From NCBI RefSeq assembly GCF_003073045.1, contig NC_037596.1, positions 10,475,950-10,539,949 of the forward strand: 64,000 nt of DNA, in the 5' to 3' direction. This DNA comes from Pomacea canaliculata. Lineage: Eukaryota > Mollusca > Gastropoda > Architaenioglossa > Ampullariidae. Below the pieces are notes generated by a model, which saw nothing but the letters and a program-made list of their open reading frames with translations, had not been told where the DNA came from and did no database searches. Positions 50,123-61,100 of the stretch are shown here, piece after piece. A program made the translations under genes and the position numbers. Each line of letters opens with the position of its first letter. The first letter of the stretch is position 1.

Positions 50123-50721
50123 CGTATTTGTCTCCTCATCTTTTGTACTCATGTGCTAGAATTTTAAAAGGATGATGATGAGTAAACACTGGCGCTGGTC
50201 CACTCATCAAGACCTCAACTATGAAACCACAATGAAAAAAACATGTCGCTCTCTTTCCTCGAGGTTTTGAATTTGACTAATCAGACACACCTATCTTAAT
50301 TTAATTACCAAGTAGGTAATCTTTTCTTAAATTAGCTCCCATTTCACAAATTAAAAAACTTTTTCCTTTCCTTTGCGCCTAGTAAATATCCTAAAAGTGT
50401 ACTTCTGTATTGATAGGTAATTTTAGTAATTACATAATTATGACTCCCTAATCAGATAATTACTCGTTTTACAGCATTATATTACCCACATTTTTTAAAG
50501 CTTCTTAGTTTTTTATTTTTAATTAGTCGTTGAAAATAATTTTTCATGATCACACTCATCAACTTTTTGGAAGCGTCTTAATGTATTACAATGTACGAAA
50601 TTTTACATTTTTCAGTTTGTGGTATAACTATTCATGTTATATCTTCTCTAGGGATGATGACACTACCTCAGCAGGAGCGAGGTACATGAAAATAACTTCA
50701 CACACAGCAAGGATTCAATGA
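46280..50721 (+). CDS. T2 receptor gene 4: short type I membrane protein, 217 aa
   Basis: Five exons join in frame: 46280-46331, 48739-49128, 49496-49618, 50031-50049, 50652-50721 (TGA). The signal peptide is MKVVLEFIFFYFCFLTA. The ectodomain (residues 18-147) has QCPALY, NIITCNINKT, AQCLSLNG, VACHLPFDPG, SCWCEESSG, LECSLRVC and a final GC. The membrane exon (148-188) is GGQNSIFSF, then VVALVIIAVMITLSIIMF, CQRF. The tail (189-217) is CFFKKKRDDDTTSAGARYMKI and ten more residues; YMKI fits a YxxI sorting or signalling motif. The last intron is phase 2, unlike the rest. AATAAA is at 51031. The domain exon is strikingly close to that of the 42584 gene, while the signal, membrane and tail exons differ. 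Confidence 0.75.
47032..47217 (+). mobile_element. tRNA-derived SINE in intron 1 of T2 gene 4
   Basis: GGTGGCGCAACGGTTAGCGC (box A) and GAGTTCATTTCTCGTC (degenerate box B), then CTTTCTCTGCACGTGGCATC. The 3' end is a poly-C run. It looks related to the reverse-strand SINEs at 9830 and 17830, which share CTTTCTCTGCA. Confidence 0.6.
50056..50122. repeat. (CTTT)n microsatellite
   Basis: About sixteen CTTT units, starting a few bases after the donor at 50050 of a 19 nt exon. Confidence 0.9.
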
Positions 50722-51030
50722 TGAAGAAACAAAGAGCTGTTCAAATCGTGAATGGCAAATTAAAAGCTTTCAGGACAATTCCATAGTTTCTGACATTTTA
50801 CCAGTGCAAAAAGAGTCATTTTATATTTACGATTTTAATTACTTTTCTTGCCTAATTGCTGCTGGAAGTCTTGTGGCAGAACTGATTTCCGTACAACTTA
50901 TTTTATTCCCAGAAGCCACCTGCCGACATCTTGGTCTCCATGTTGGCAGATGTTATGAAATCTCAGCAGTAAACTGTGATACTGTTAGTGTTTTACAGCT
51001 TCTACTGTTCATTCAAATAAGAATTAAAAT

Positions 51031-51036
51031 AATAAA
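51031..51036 (+). other. Polyadenylation signal of T2 gene 4
   Basis: AATAAA about 310 bp after the TGA at 50721, followed by a T-rich stretch. Confidence 0.45.
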
Positions 51037-51723
51037 CTCCAATCTGTGGTTTGCTGAGTTATTTCTTTTGGCATGACTGAAGAAGATATTTTCGACATTT
51101 TGTGTTTGAAGGAAATATTAACAAACTATGGGTATGAGGATCACATGGCGCTGGGTACTAGCTGGTGGATGATGTTACGAAGTAAGATAAAAAGATAAAA
51201 ATGAGACATAGGAAGAGTAGAATTATTCATTATCTTGATCATCATCTTTGAAAAACTCATAATAGTTAAGAACAGAAACACATGCCATTCAGTTATTACT
51301 TTCTTTCTTCTCTCTCTCTCACACACACACACACTCAAATATTTTCTCAAATATTATTTTCCGATTAACTTTTTTAAAACATTTGATTGTGCGTATTTTC
51401 TCTTACCACAGGCTTAGAAACCCTTTTAAAAAAATATAGTACTGTTACTGTTTAATGTTGTAAATGATCATTTCTTGTCAATCTTATTTGCCTTTCCCGC
51501 CATTAGTCTACTCATTTATTCAGCCTCTCCTTCACTCTTATAATCTCTTCCTTTCACTCTCTCTAAAAATATTTTGTATTTCAAAGTAGCCATGTGTTTT
51601 CATAATTTTCAAAGTAAAACTAAAGATTGTGTCTTGTCCTGTGCGCTATCTTGTATCCAGTTTATACATATAGATACATGTACATGTAAATATATATATA
51701 AAATATCACTTCCTGCCAGCGGG

Positions 51724-51780
51724 CGTGGACTGAGCGTCCGCAATACCAAGATCTACATTAGGACCAATCACAGGCCTGCC
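51724..51780 (+). promoter_or_regulatory. Conserved upstream block of T1 receptor genes (copy 4)
   Basis: CGTGGACTGAGCGTCC, then ACCAATCACAGGCCTGCC, about 359 bp before the ATG at 52122. It matches the block upstream of 58144 and, less closely, those of 5422 and 15480. Confidence 0.5.
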
Positions 51781-52121
51781 TTTTTAAAAAAATATCAAGG
51801 AAACATTTTTGTTCAATACAGTTGAACTAAAACATTGTATTATCCACAGTATCACTTGCGGTACTTGTGGGGAACTGAAAGTAAGGTCCCTCTTACAAAA
51901 CACGTGTTACACGATACAAACATTTTTAAGAGAGGCAAACTTTGTTTCTATGACCTTTGACCTGTTGAGCAGTCAACCGTCACATCATTCGGGCTCCTAC
52001 GTGTAACAAAACTGCATCATCAGTGCAAGGAATGACAGTGTGACATGTGGCTTAATGACATATGACCTGTGACATATTAGACGAGTATAACATATATATG
52101 TGCTCTGTTGGGAACATCATA

Positions 52122-55100
52122 ATGGGATCTGTGTGGACAGGTGTCTTCTTACTTCTGCTTCGTCTGTCTACAGTCTCAGGTGAGAAATTGATCATATTGT
52201 GTATAACAGTGCATGCACAGTGTGTTTGTTTGTGTGTGTGTGTGATATGTGTGAGATGTGAATGTGTATATTTAGTCAGCGCTTTTCTTTTGCATAATCG
52301 AAAAATGATGTATCATATATAATTAACGCATCAATAACAAAGATTCCGATATGTTTTACATGCTACAGGTGTACACATCATACCATGTGGAGATGACGGT
52401 GTTGTAGAAGTTTTGTCCGGTCAAAACACGTCCTTCACCTGTAAATCTGAGGGGAATGTACTATGGAGACTACTAAATCAATCAAATAATCATAATCAGG
52501 CTTTCATTTTATCAAACTGTACAGAAAATGGTTGCAAGCCAGCTTTTTTCGGTGAAACATTTGTAGCGAGTGTGAGAGACAATGACACTAAAGTGATGAC
52601 AGTCAACGCTGTCAACAACACAAAGATCTTCACCAACGTTCAGCTCGTCAACGGAAGTGTGGAGTGTGATGTTGTGAAAAACGGAAGAATGAATCAATCG
52701 GTGGACATTGTAAGATCGGCTAGCTGTGGACTGAACTACGTGTGTAAGTAGTCATTCATTATTTACAACTGTGAGAGAACTTAAGCACCCTGTGTTTTCC
52801 TAAGAGTGAACATGAGAACGAATCTTTAAGCAACCTCACGTTCCTTTCATTATTATTGTAGCTTTTTAAATATCATTTGCTTTATAACTACAAAGAGTGC
52901 GATATGCATGGTAATCAAAATGAAAAACAGCTTGAAAGTTCTACTGATTGATAATATTTAAGTTTTTTGAATATCCATTTTCTCAACATCTTTGATTTTT
53001 TTTTTTTCTACTTTTGAGATCAAATGTTAAATTCGTGGCGATTAATTTCCTACTAAATATTATGTACACCATTAAAGCTATATTATTATAATGAATATTA
53101 CTATTAATCTTGTTACTTTTATCCTTGTTGTTGCTTAAATGATAATATGATAATAGTGCATCATATGTTCTTTTAGCTGATTAACAAATCTATGTCACAA
53201 TAATTTTGTATCCATGCTTTTTGTTTTCCATTCTAGCCATCATTACTTATTTATCTCTGTCAGTGGCATCTCTTTCTCAACAGATCCATCAGACAAAGTG
53301 GAATGTAACGCAGCTAAAACCACTTCTTCCATCAGTGTGTCCTGTGTCATTGGCAGCGTCTACTCCTCACGAAGAGTTTACAAGTGTCATCTCTTTCAAC
53401 GCAGTAACGGGGTGAATGAATGTCTCGCATTTGTATAAGATGTCATCATGTGATCTATTATGTTGTCTTTAAATCATTTATGAAAACTTTGCACCGTTCT
53501 TAATAAACAAAGATCTTTGTATTGGAACTGTCAATGGCAAGCTTGTACTAAGACTTTCAACATTTCGTGGTAATTAAAGACTCACTCGGTTCCTCATGGT
53601 TTTTTTTCAGTTATGTCAAAATAGGTTGGAAACTGTCACCATGGTGACTTCACCAACTTCAGAGAAGATCACCAAGACTGAAGTGAAGGTGTCTGGTTCC
53701 TGTCAGTTCAACACAACTCTCCCACCAGACAAAGGATTCTATGGCTTTGTTGTTTCTATCTCACCTGGGGGACGAAACTACTCCGTGACAATGCCCATGG
53801 ATGATGAGGGGACTACAATTGGTAAACTTTCAGTTATAATTATCTATGTTCAGTTTAAAACTCAATGAATCTGTGGATAAGTCTTTATGCAAAATATTCA
53901 GTTATAGGTCAACAGGTCCAGTCCTTGAAGTTCACCATCCAGGTTTCTACGGAGTCTTGGAGGATGATGTTACATGAGATATTGTGTGGGAAGACATGAC
54001 AGAATCAGACCAACTTTTGCCGTTTTCTCATTGCAAGCTAGGTTTGATAGAGGCTCACACGGGTGAAGACCTCACAAGATTGTAAAGTTTACCACGAAGT
54101 ACAGGCCATAAAGTCCTTTATTGTTCTCATCGTACGGATGTGAGGCATGGACCTTGCTGACTGAGATGGAAAGACGGATCTAGGTATCAGAAACTAGGAG
54201 CTTATGAAAATTATTCCTAATGCTTCTTTCGAATCCTCATAAAACTCAATAGTAAATGCGTATTTAACTTTAACTAGCTTTTGTTTTCTTTTGTCTTTTG
54301 TTTTTGGTTGTTTTGTTTTTTGTAGTTTTGTTTTTTTTTTTAGTTTACCATAGTGGTATCTTCTTAGCAGAGATTAAGGATCTTGCTATCCGAATTCATA
54401 TTGTGGCGAATATCGGTCTTGGAAAACATGTTATGTGGCTGTCGTGTAGAGATTCGCCATGTAACATATATGGTAGTGTGTTTTGTTAAAAAAAAAAGCC
54501 GAAATATGACGAATTTTGAAGAAATTCACGTTTTCGCTCTCAATTCAATCAAAGCAAGCTTGTACTATTATTTTCGTCTAGTAAATATTAAATTCTTTTC
54601 TATCAAAGCCGTACTAGGCGAATATTTTAAATATGTTCTGTGGAAAGTAAACATTGGAGTCCTGGCTGAAACGAAGTAAACTGATTAAATTAAATGAACT
54701 TGGTTTCTTTCTCGATTTGTTATAATAAATGTCGTTATCACTTTTCAGGTTTCCATGAGATACATGGAATGTTATACAGTTTTATTCCAACATGTGTGTG
54801 TGTGTGTCCGTTCGTGTACGTGCATCTACAAGTGTTCACGTTTTCGGGTTTTACAATGTTTATCAACTTTTCTTACTTTCAAGTACCTTGAATAAGATGT
54901 CTTGCATTTGTGATTAGTCAATAGCTAAACTTGCGACAAACATAAAAATCAGAAACACGAAAGACATGATAAATGCCTGAAATAAAACTGTTAAATACCG
55001 AAACTCAGTTTTCCTTATTTCAGTGCTGTGACATTTTGATGATTTGCCTTAGAAGTATGTTTCTGAACTTATATACAAAGACATGTACAACACTGACTTC

Positions 55101-55575
55101 ACTCGATATTTTAAATATTTTTGTGATTTTTGAGAGCTAATCTGGGATGTTGTTGCTAAGATATTTTTGAGTATTTTTATGTGTAGAGATGTAGTAGATC
55201 AGCTTTATCTTTTTAGGTTATTTCTTTACTCTATTTTTTTTTAATTCTGTAATACAATTTTTCTGTGTTTAAAGACTTGTGAACGTGTAGAATAAATAAT
55301 TTAGAGTTTGCTGGTTGATAGAATATTAGGATAGCTAATCTACCAACATTTATTTATTTTTGTTTTTAGACACGACTTGTGACACAAATCATTGTGTCAA
55401 GATATTTGTTGGTGTGACAAGTGTCCTCCTTTCTGTCGTCATCTTGCTCATCATCCACCTTGTGATACAGAAGAAAAATAAAGGTGTGCCGTTTCTATTT
55501 ATTTTATCTGTTCGTCTGTCTGCTGTATTAAAATTAAAAATTCTGTGCTGTGAAGGGAAAGAAAAAAGGTTTTGA
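52122..55575 (+). CDS. T1 receptor gene 4: type I membrane receptor, short or missing tail
   Basis: Exons: 52122-52179 (signal, TGVFLLLLRLSTVS), 52369-52743 (Ig-like, 125 codons: CGDDGVVEV, FTC, WRL, NCTENGC, ASVRDNDT, final CGLNYV), 53284-53411, 53611-53821 (second domain: VSCVIGSVYSSRR, GSCQFNTT, GRNYSV), 55370-55483 (membrane: VLLSVVILLIIHLVI, then QKKNK). Donor GTGTGC follows at 55484. I found no downstream tyrosine-motif exon before the next gene. Reading through this donor adds about 30 residues to a stop at 55573-55575, giving about 325 aa. Alternatives are a missed tail exon, or splicing to the tail exons of the 58144 gene, which are in the same phase. The ATG at 52122 is preferred over 52062 because signal cleavage then fits the paralogues. 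Confidence 0.7.
53930..54245 (+). mobile_element. LINE fragment in intron 4 of T1 gene 4
   Basis: One frame reads LYGCEAWTLLTEMERRIQ, close to the YGCETWTLTADxEKRIQ stretch found downstream of the RT domain in many invertebrate LINEs. It lacks neighbouring frames and ends. It could be from the same LINE group as 810-1090. Confidence 0.5.
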
Positions 55576-57750
55576 TGTGAACCTAGTGTGTGTCATTATA
55601 CATAATTTGTCATGTGTTTTCTGTGTATACCTGCGTCTGTCTTCTACGAAAATATCAGTTGTTCTGATGGGTGACGAGTGAGTAAGTATCGTGAAATGCT
55701 GAATTTCATCAAAACAGTCACACCACAAATGAGGGTTAATGTCAGTGACATTCACGAGCAATGAAAATCGTGGATTTCTTTTATTCATCCTCATTTAATT
55801 TCCGTAGTGCGTGATTCTTAGATTGTCGTGGGAAAATAAATAACATAAAATACTAGGAGTAAGAACGCCCGTGGACGCCGGCATGCAAAGATCATGTTTG
55901 TGTTTTATTTCTGTATTTCTAGATTTCTAATGTTTTAACTTTTCAATCTAAGGATTTGTTTCTGAATGTTCTTGTCATGCTGTTGAGATGATTTTATCGA
56001 CGATAATCAGACGATCAAGGGAGATTACTTTCCTCGTGGCGTTTCTTCAGGAAGGAGACATACATTTTTTAAATAAAAAGAAGTAAAAATAAGAGGAAGT
56101 ATACTACCATAAAAGAAAAAAAAAATAAATTGCATTTTCGAAATCTAGTTTCGGCTTTGTTGTTTTTGTTTTGCTTCACATAAACTTTAAACCTTCTTAC
56201 TGGAGCTCCCGTCATACAATTTCCGACTACAACTTCCCGGTTTTCTCAAACAGACCTCGAAATTAAATCACCACTTCTCATTATATTAAATGAGACAGCA
56301 AAGTTACATCTAATAAAAAAAAAATTCCCGCCAAGCTGTGTGAGGGTGTGCTCTCTTCTAAATAACCGAGATAATTGTACATGGCGCACTGACATCTTGA
56401 ACATTTAGCCACCAGATCCGTGCTCGTTTGCATCAAGGACCTTTACAAAGACAGAAAATTTGAAAATAGAGCTCTACTTTTTTTTTTATTGAGAATGTTG
56501 TTTGTTCTGAGGGAAGTTCCACTGACATCCAGGTATGACTGCCACTGTTGCCTCCGCCACGTCCTCCTGTATTCCCGGGGTGAATAATTTATCCGTTTGT
56601 ATTATGTGCATTAATAAATTATAATTCCATTATTGTTTACTGCATTTTATATCAAGCTGATGGTGACTGAGAAATATGTACAGTATGCTTTATTTATATG
56701 AATGTTATTTTGACAATTAGAGATTCGAATATATAAGAATATGTCAGAAGAATGAGGGAGTTATTCTGAGGTCAGAAGACGAAGCGAAGGCAAGTGTGAC
56801 TGGATATTATGAAGGATGGAGAGAATGCTGCAACAGGTTTTCCATCCTGATTATGGTGATAAAGTTGAAATTAAGCATCCATTCACACAAAAAATTGATT
56901 TATAAATTGAATTATTATTAACAGTAGTAGTAATAGTAATAACATGTGTATGTAAAAAATAGTGACATAAATAAATAATGCAGATTCTGATTATATTTGT
57001 GGATTTTTAATGACTTTTTATTTGAAAAGGCAAGAAAGACAATCAACAACTTTAATCAAACATAACGTACAATCTGATCGTTTTGGATTTGAAATCGCTT
57101 TTACTTACCACAAAAACTTATCAGCTCATAATGTGTCGTTTATAAATTGTGGTCTTTTCTGCAATGTTGTGTCGAAAACTATCGTCTTCAATATTGTATT
57201 AAATACTGGTGGGATATTAGACTAACTTTGAAAAAAAGGTCACACTTGTGGAATGCTTCATTTAATTGCTCGCCATAAACCTGTTTCATTATTCAATAGG
57301 CGTTATAACTCTTCACACACAAACACAAACCACTTTTTGCCTGTCTCGCTCTCTCTCTCCGCACACACCTCCAAATATATTCTTTTCCGGAAGTTAGTTT
57401 TTAAGGTCTTATATTATTTGTATGTATTTTTTTTTTTGCCTGGCAAATAGCTTAGTCGTTGTTTTAAAATTTGAGAGGCTTAGTACCTCTGCAGTTGTAA
57501 TCCATCATCATATTTTGCGTATTTTATTCCTCCTTCCCACTATCAGTCCATTTATACAGTCAGCCCATGTTTTCTTTCTCTACTATCACTATCTTCAAGG
57601 ACGTTAAAAGGAAATTATTTTCCATTCCAATGTTGTTCTGTGATTGTATAAATTTTAAAGTAAGAGCAAAGCTCGTCTTTTTGCGTACACTATCCTGTGT
57701 CTAGTTTGTACATATATACATACACACATATATATATATCACTGTGTGTC
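55576..57750. other. No gene recognised
   Basis: Sequence between two T1 paralogues. The last several hundred bases resemble the 5' flank at 51400-52100. A short frame near 56760-56836 is open between AG and GT but does not resemble a known tail exon. Confidence 0.4.
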
Positions 57751-57756
57751 AGCGCG

Positions 57757-57810
57757 CTTGGACTGGGCGTCCTCAACATGAGATATAAGTATCAACAATC
57801 ACAGGTCAGA
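57757..57810 (+). promoter_or_regulatory. Conserved upstream block of T1 receptor genes (copy 5)
   Basis: TTGGACTGGGCGTCC, then CAACAATCACAGGTCAG, about 351 bp before the ATG at 58144. Confidence 0.5.
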
Positions 57811-58143
57811 CTCATTTGCACTGAGGTAGTCAGTCAGTAACAAGGAAACTGTTCTCATCAACATAATGTCATGTGTCAACCACAATGTTACTGGAGGTAG
57901 GAGTGGGACACTGTGTGGGGTTCATCCTGCAAAACTCATGTCACAGGATACAAGTGTGTGTAAGAAAGGCAAACTTCCTTCAAATCTCCTTTGAAGTGTT
58001 AATCATCAAAGTGCGATACCATTCACGATAAACTGTATATCTTAATGCAAGGAATGTATTTGCGACTGAAAAAAAAAAATTTTTCTGGGCCTGAGTCCTA
58101 GTTCATGACAAGAGGCCGCTGGGAAGTTTGTGAAATACGTAAA

Positions 58144-61100
58144 ATGTGGTCTGTAGAGAAAACACAAACAGGCTTTGTGTGGACAACTGGTCATTGTCTT
58201 CTTCTTCTTGGTCTGTTCACGGTCAAAGGTGAGAGATTTAAGTTTTAGTCGACTGACTCATTGCTCGAATACTTTCGTTATATTATTAACCATGAAGAGC
58301 AGGCAGGATTTACTGTTCATATTGTGTGCAATTATCAATTCACAAATCTCTGTGTGTGAACGTGTACCTGGCCCTGTGTGTGTTTCTCTTTATGTGTATA
58401 CAGGTATGTCTCACGGGTTTAGAATTGTAGCAATCTTTTCGGTTTTTATTCTTTTATGTAATTGAAAGAATGTGACGACTGAGATTCCAATACCTTGACA
58501 TGTTACAGGTGTACAAATCATACCATGTGGAGATGATGGTGTTGTAGAAGTTCTGTCTGGTCAGAACACATCCTTCACCTGTGAATCTGAGGGGAATGTA
58601 CAATGGAAACTACTAAATCAATCAGATAATTATAATCAGTCTTTTCATTTATCAAACTGTACAGAAAATATTTGTCAGGCAGCTTTTTTCGGCGAAACAT
58701 TTGTAGCGAGTGTGAGAGACAATGACACTAAAGTGATGACAGTCAATGCTGTCAACAACACAAAGATCTTTGCCAAGGTTCAACTCGTCAATGGAAGTCT
58801 GCAGTGTGATGTTGTGAGAAACAGAGGAACGAATCAATCGGTGTACACTGTAGGATCAGCTGTCTGTGGACTGAACTACGTATGTAAGTAGTTGTTGATT
58901 ATTTACAGTTGTGACGGAAAGTAACCATTGTGTGGTTTACCAAAAGTGAATATATGGTAAAATCTTAAGGCAGCTTCACTTTTCTTACAGACTGAAAATT
59001 GCAAACATTATTATTATTTTAACACTCATTGTTTCGTGTGCGGACTTTTTGCCGACGGACGTTTCGCCGCATTATGTCAGAGAGAGAGAGAGCTTACTTA
59101 CTTCTCAAAGAATGAAAGTAACTACTAGATTACACAATAATTCTTTATTTCAAACAAATTTTACACACAGACTTCACGGACAGTTCACTTTGATTGTCAC
59201 AGATTATGCGCAACAGCTTTGAGAAAAAACATTGATACAATGGCGAGAGAAATGTGTGAGCTAACGGTTCACATGAGGAGGGATAGTGAGAGAGAGTTCA
59301 CTGATACATTGATACAATGGCGAGAGAAATGTGTGAGCTAAGGGGCGTCACACACTTGACTTCGGCTAAAGGTCCCGCGTGAAATGCCGAAATGAAGTGT
59401 CCCGCGCCGAAACGTCCTGCGGCGAAACGTCCGACTCCGAAACGTCCAGCGGCGAAACGTCCGGTCGGCAAAACGTCCGTGTACCCATTGTTTACACTCA
59501 CAGAAAGAGAGCGAAAGATAAAAATTAAAGAGAATGAGAGAAATGATGATAAAAATGAACGACTGCCAAAAGAAGACTAACAAGCAATTAACGGATTTTA
59601 AGAGATTTGTCAGATGTTGATTTTCGATCGACCTTTTAAATATTTAACTGTTTTGCGTTTGAAATCCATTTTTTCACAATCTTGCATTTATCTTTTATTT
59701 TTTTAAATACTTTTTAATGTATGTCATGTAATTGAGAACTAAATGTGATCCGCATAATATAAGCCATTCTTCTTTTTTATTATTATCATTTATTTATTGA
59801 TATTTGTGTTCTTGCCTAACCGATAAATACTCACCATTAATCTTTTTACATGGTTAACGGTGATCTGGCATGTAATATCCATCCAACTCGGGACATATTT
59901 TATTCTCATTCCTATTGCTTATCTACATTACTGGAATTTCTTCTTCGACAGATCCATCCGAAAACGTGAAGTGTAATGCAGTTCAAACCTCTTCGTCCAT
60001 CAACGTGTCCTGTAACATCGGCAGCGTCTACTCTTCACGTGGAATTTACAAGTGTCATCTCTTTCAACTCATAAATAGTGTGAGTGCATGCTACACAATT
60101 TGTTATGTGCTGTTATCCATATTATCTAGTGAAGTCAGGAAAGAACCTCTAGCTAGCAGTCCATTGTGAATATCATGGTACCGTAGGCCCTTGAAGTATT
60201 TCATGTACATGAAAATGGATACTTCGACTAGTTCTTACTCACCTCACAATGTTTCTAGCAAAGAATTTCAAATAGTCAACCCGTATCATTGGCTGTGGTG
60301 TTTATTGGAGAATCGCCATCTTGTCTGTCACCCAGCTGACATGAGCTTGAACACTGTTACCATGGTGACGATTGTGTTCATTTGAAAGATTCGCCATGCT
60401 TGTTTTTCTCAGTCTTACGAAAATAGGTTGGAAACTGTCACCATGGTGACTTCACCAACTTCAGAGAAGATCAGCAAGACTGAAGTGAAGGTGTCCGGTT
60501 CCTGTCAGTTCAACACAACTCTCCCACCAGACGAAGGATTCTATGGCTTTGTTGTTTCTATCTCACCTGGGGGACGAAACTACTCCGTGGCAATGTCCAT
60601 GGATGATGAGAAGACTACAACTGGTAAACTTTCAGTTATATTTAACAGATAACAGTTGGCTTACAACTGGTAAACTATTCCTTTTAAATGGCTGTCTTCA
60701 TTTTAAAATTTAATATTTTAAATCTGCGTAGGGATCGACGTATGTTGGCCCTCAGCAATCGTCCTCAAAGAAATTTTGGGGGATGTGTTTCTTTTCTTCC
60801 CTTTCTCTCACCTTCCAGGCTAAGGTATTGACTTAAGTGTGAGAGAGAATTAGTAGAGAGTTAGTGTTAAGTTTGTTTTATTGGCTGACTGATGTTTAAG
60901 CTAGGATAATTTACTAGACACTACGTTCTCGCCAACATCTCGCTAATTCTGCCTCTTTCTTTCTTAGAACCGCCCAATGATACAAACATTTACAACATAC
61001 TATTAGCTGGTGTGTCTGGGGTCATCGTCCTAGTCGTCATCTCACTCGTTATCTGCCTCATCTTAAAGAAGAAAACGAAAGGTGCGTTATTTCTATTTTT

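Noticed and set aside
59385-59475. CRISPR-like short tandem repeats
   Set aside because: The 15 bp units are directly adjacent, with no unique spacers, and the context is a eukaryotic fold-back element.
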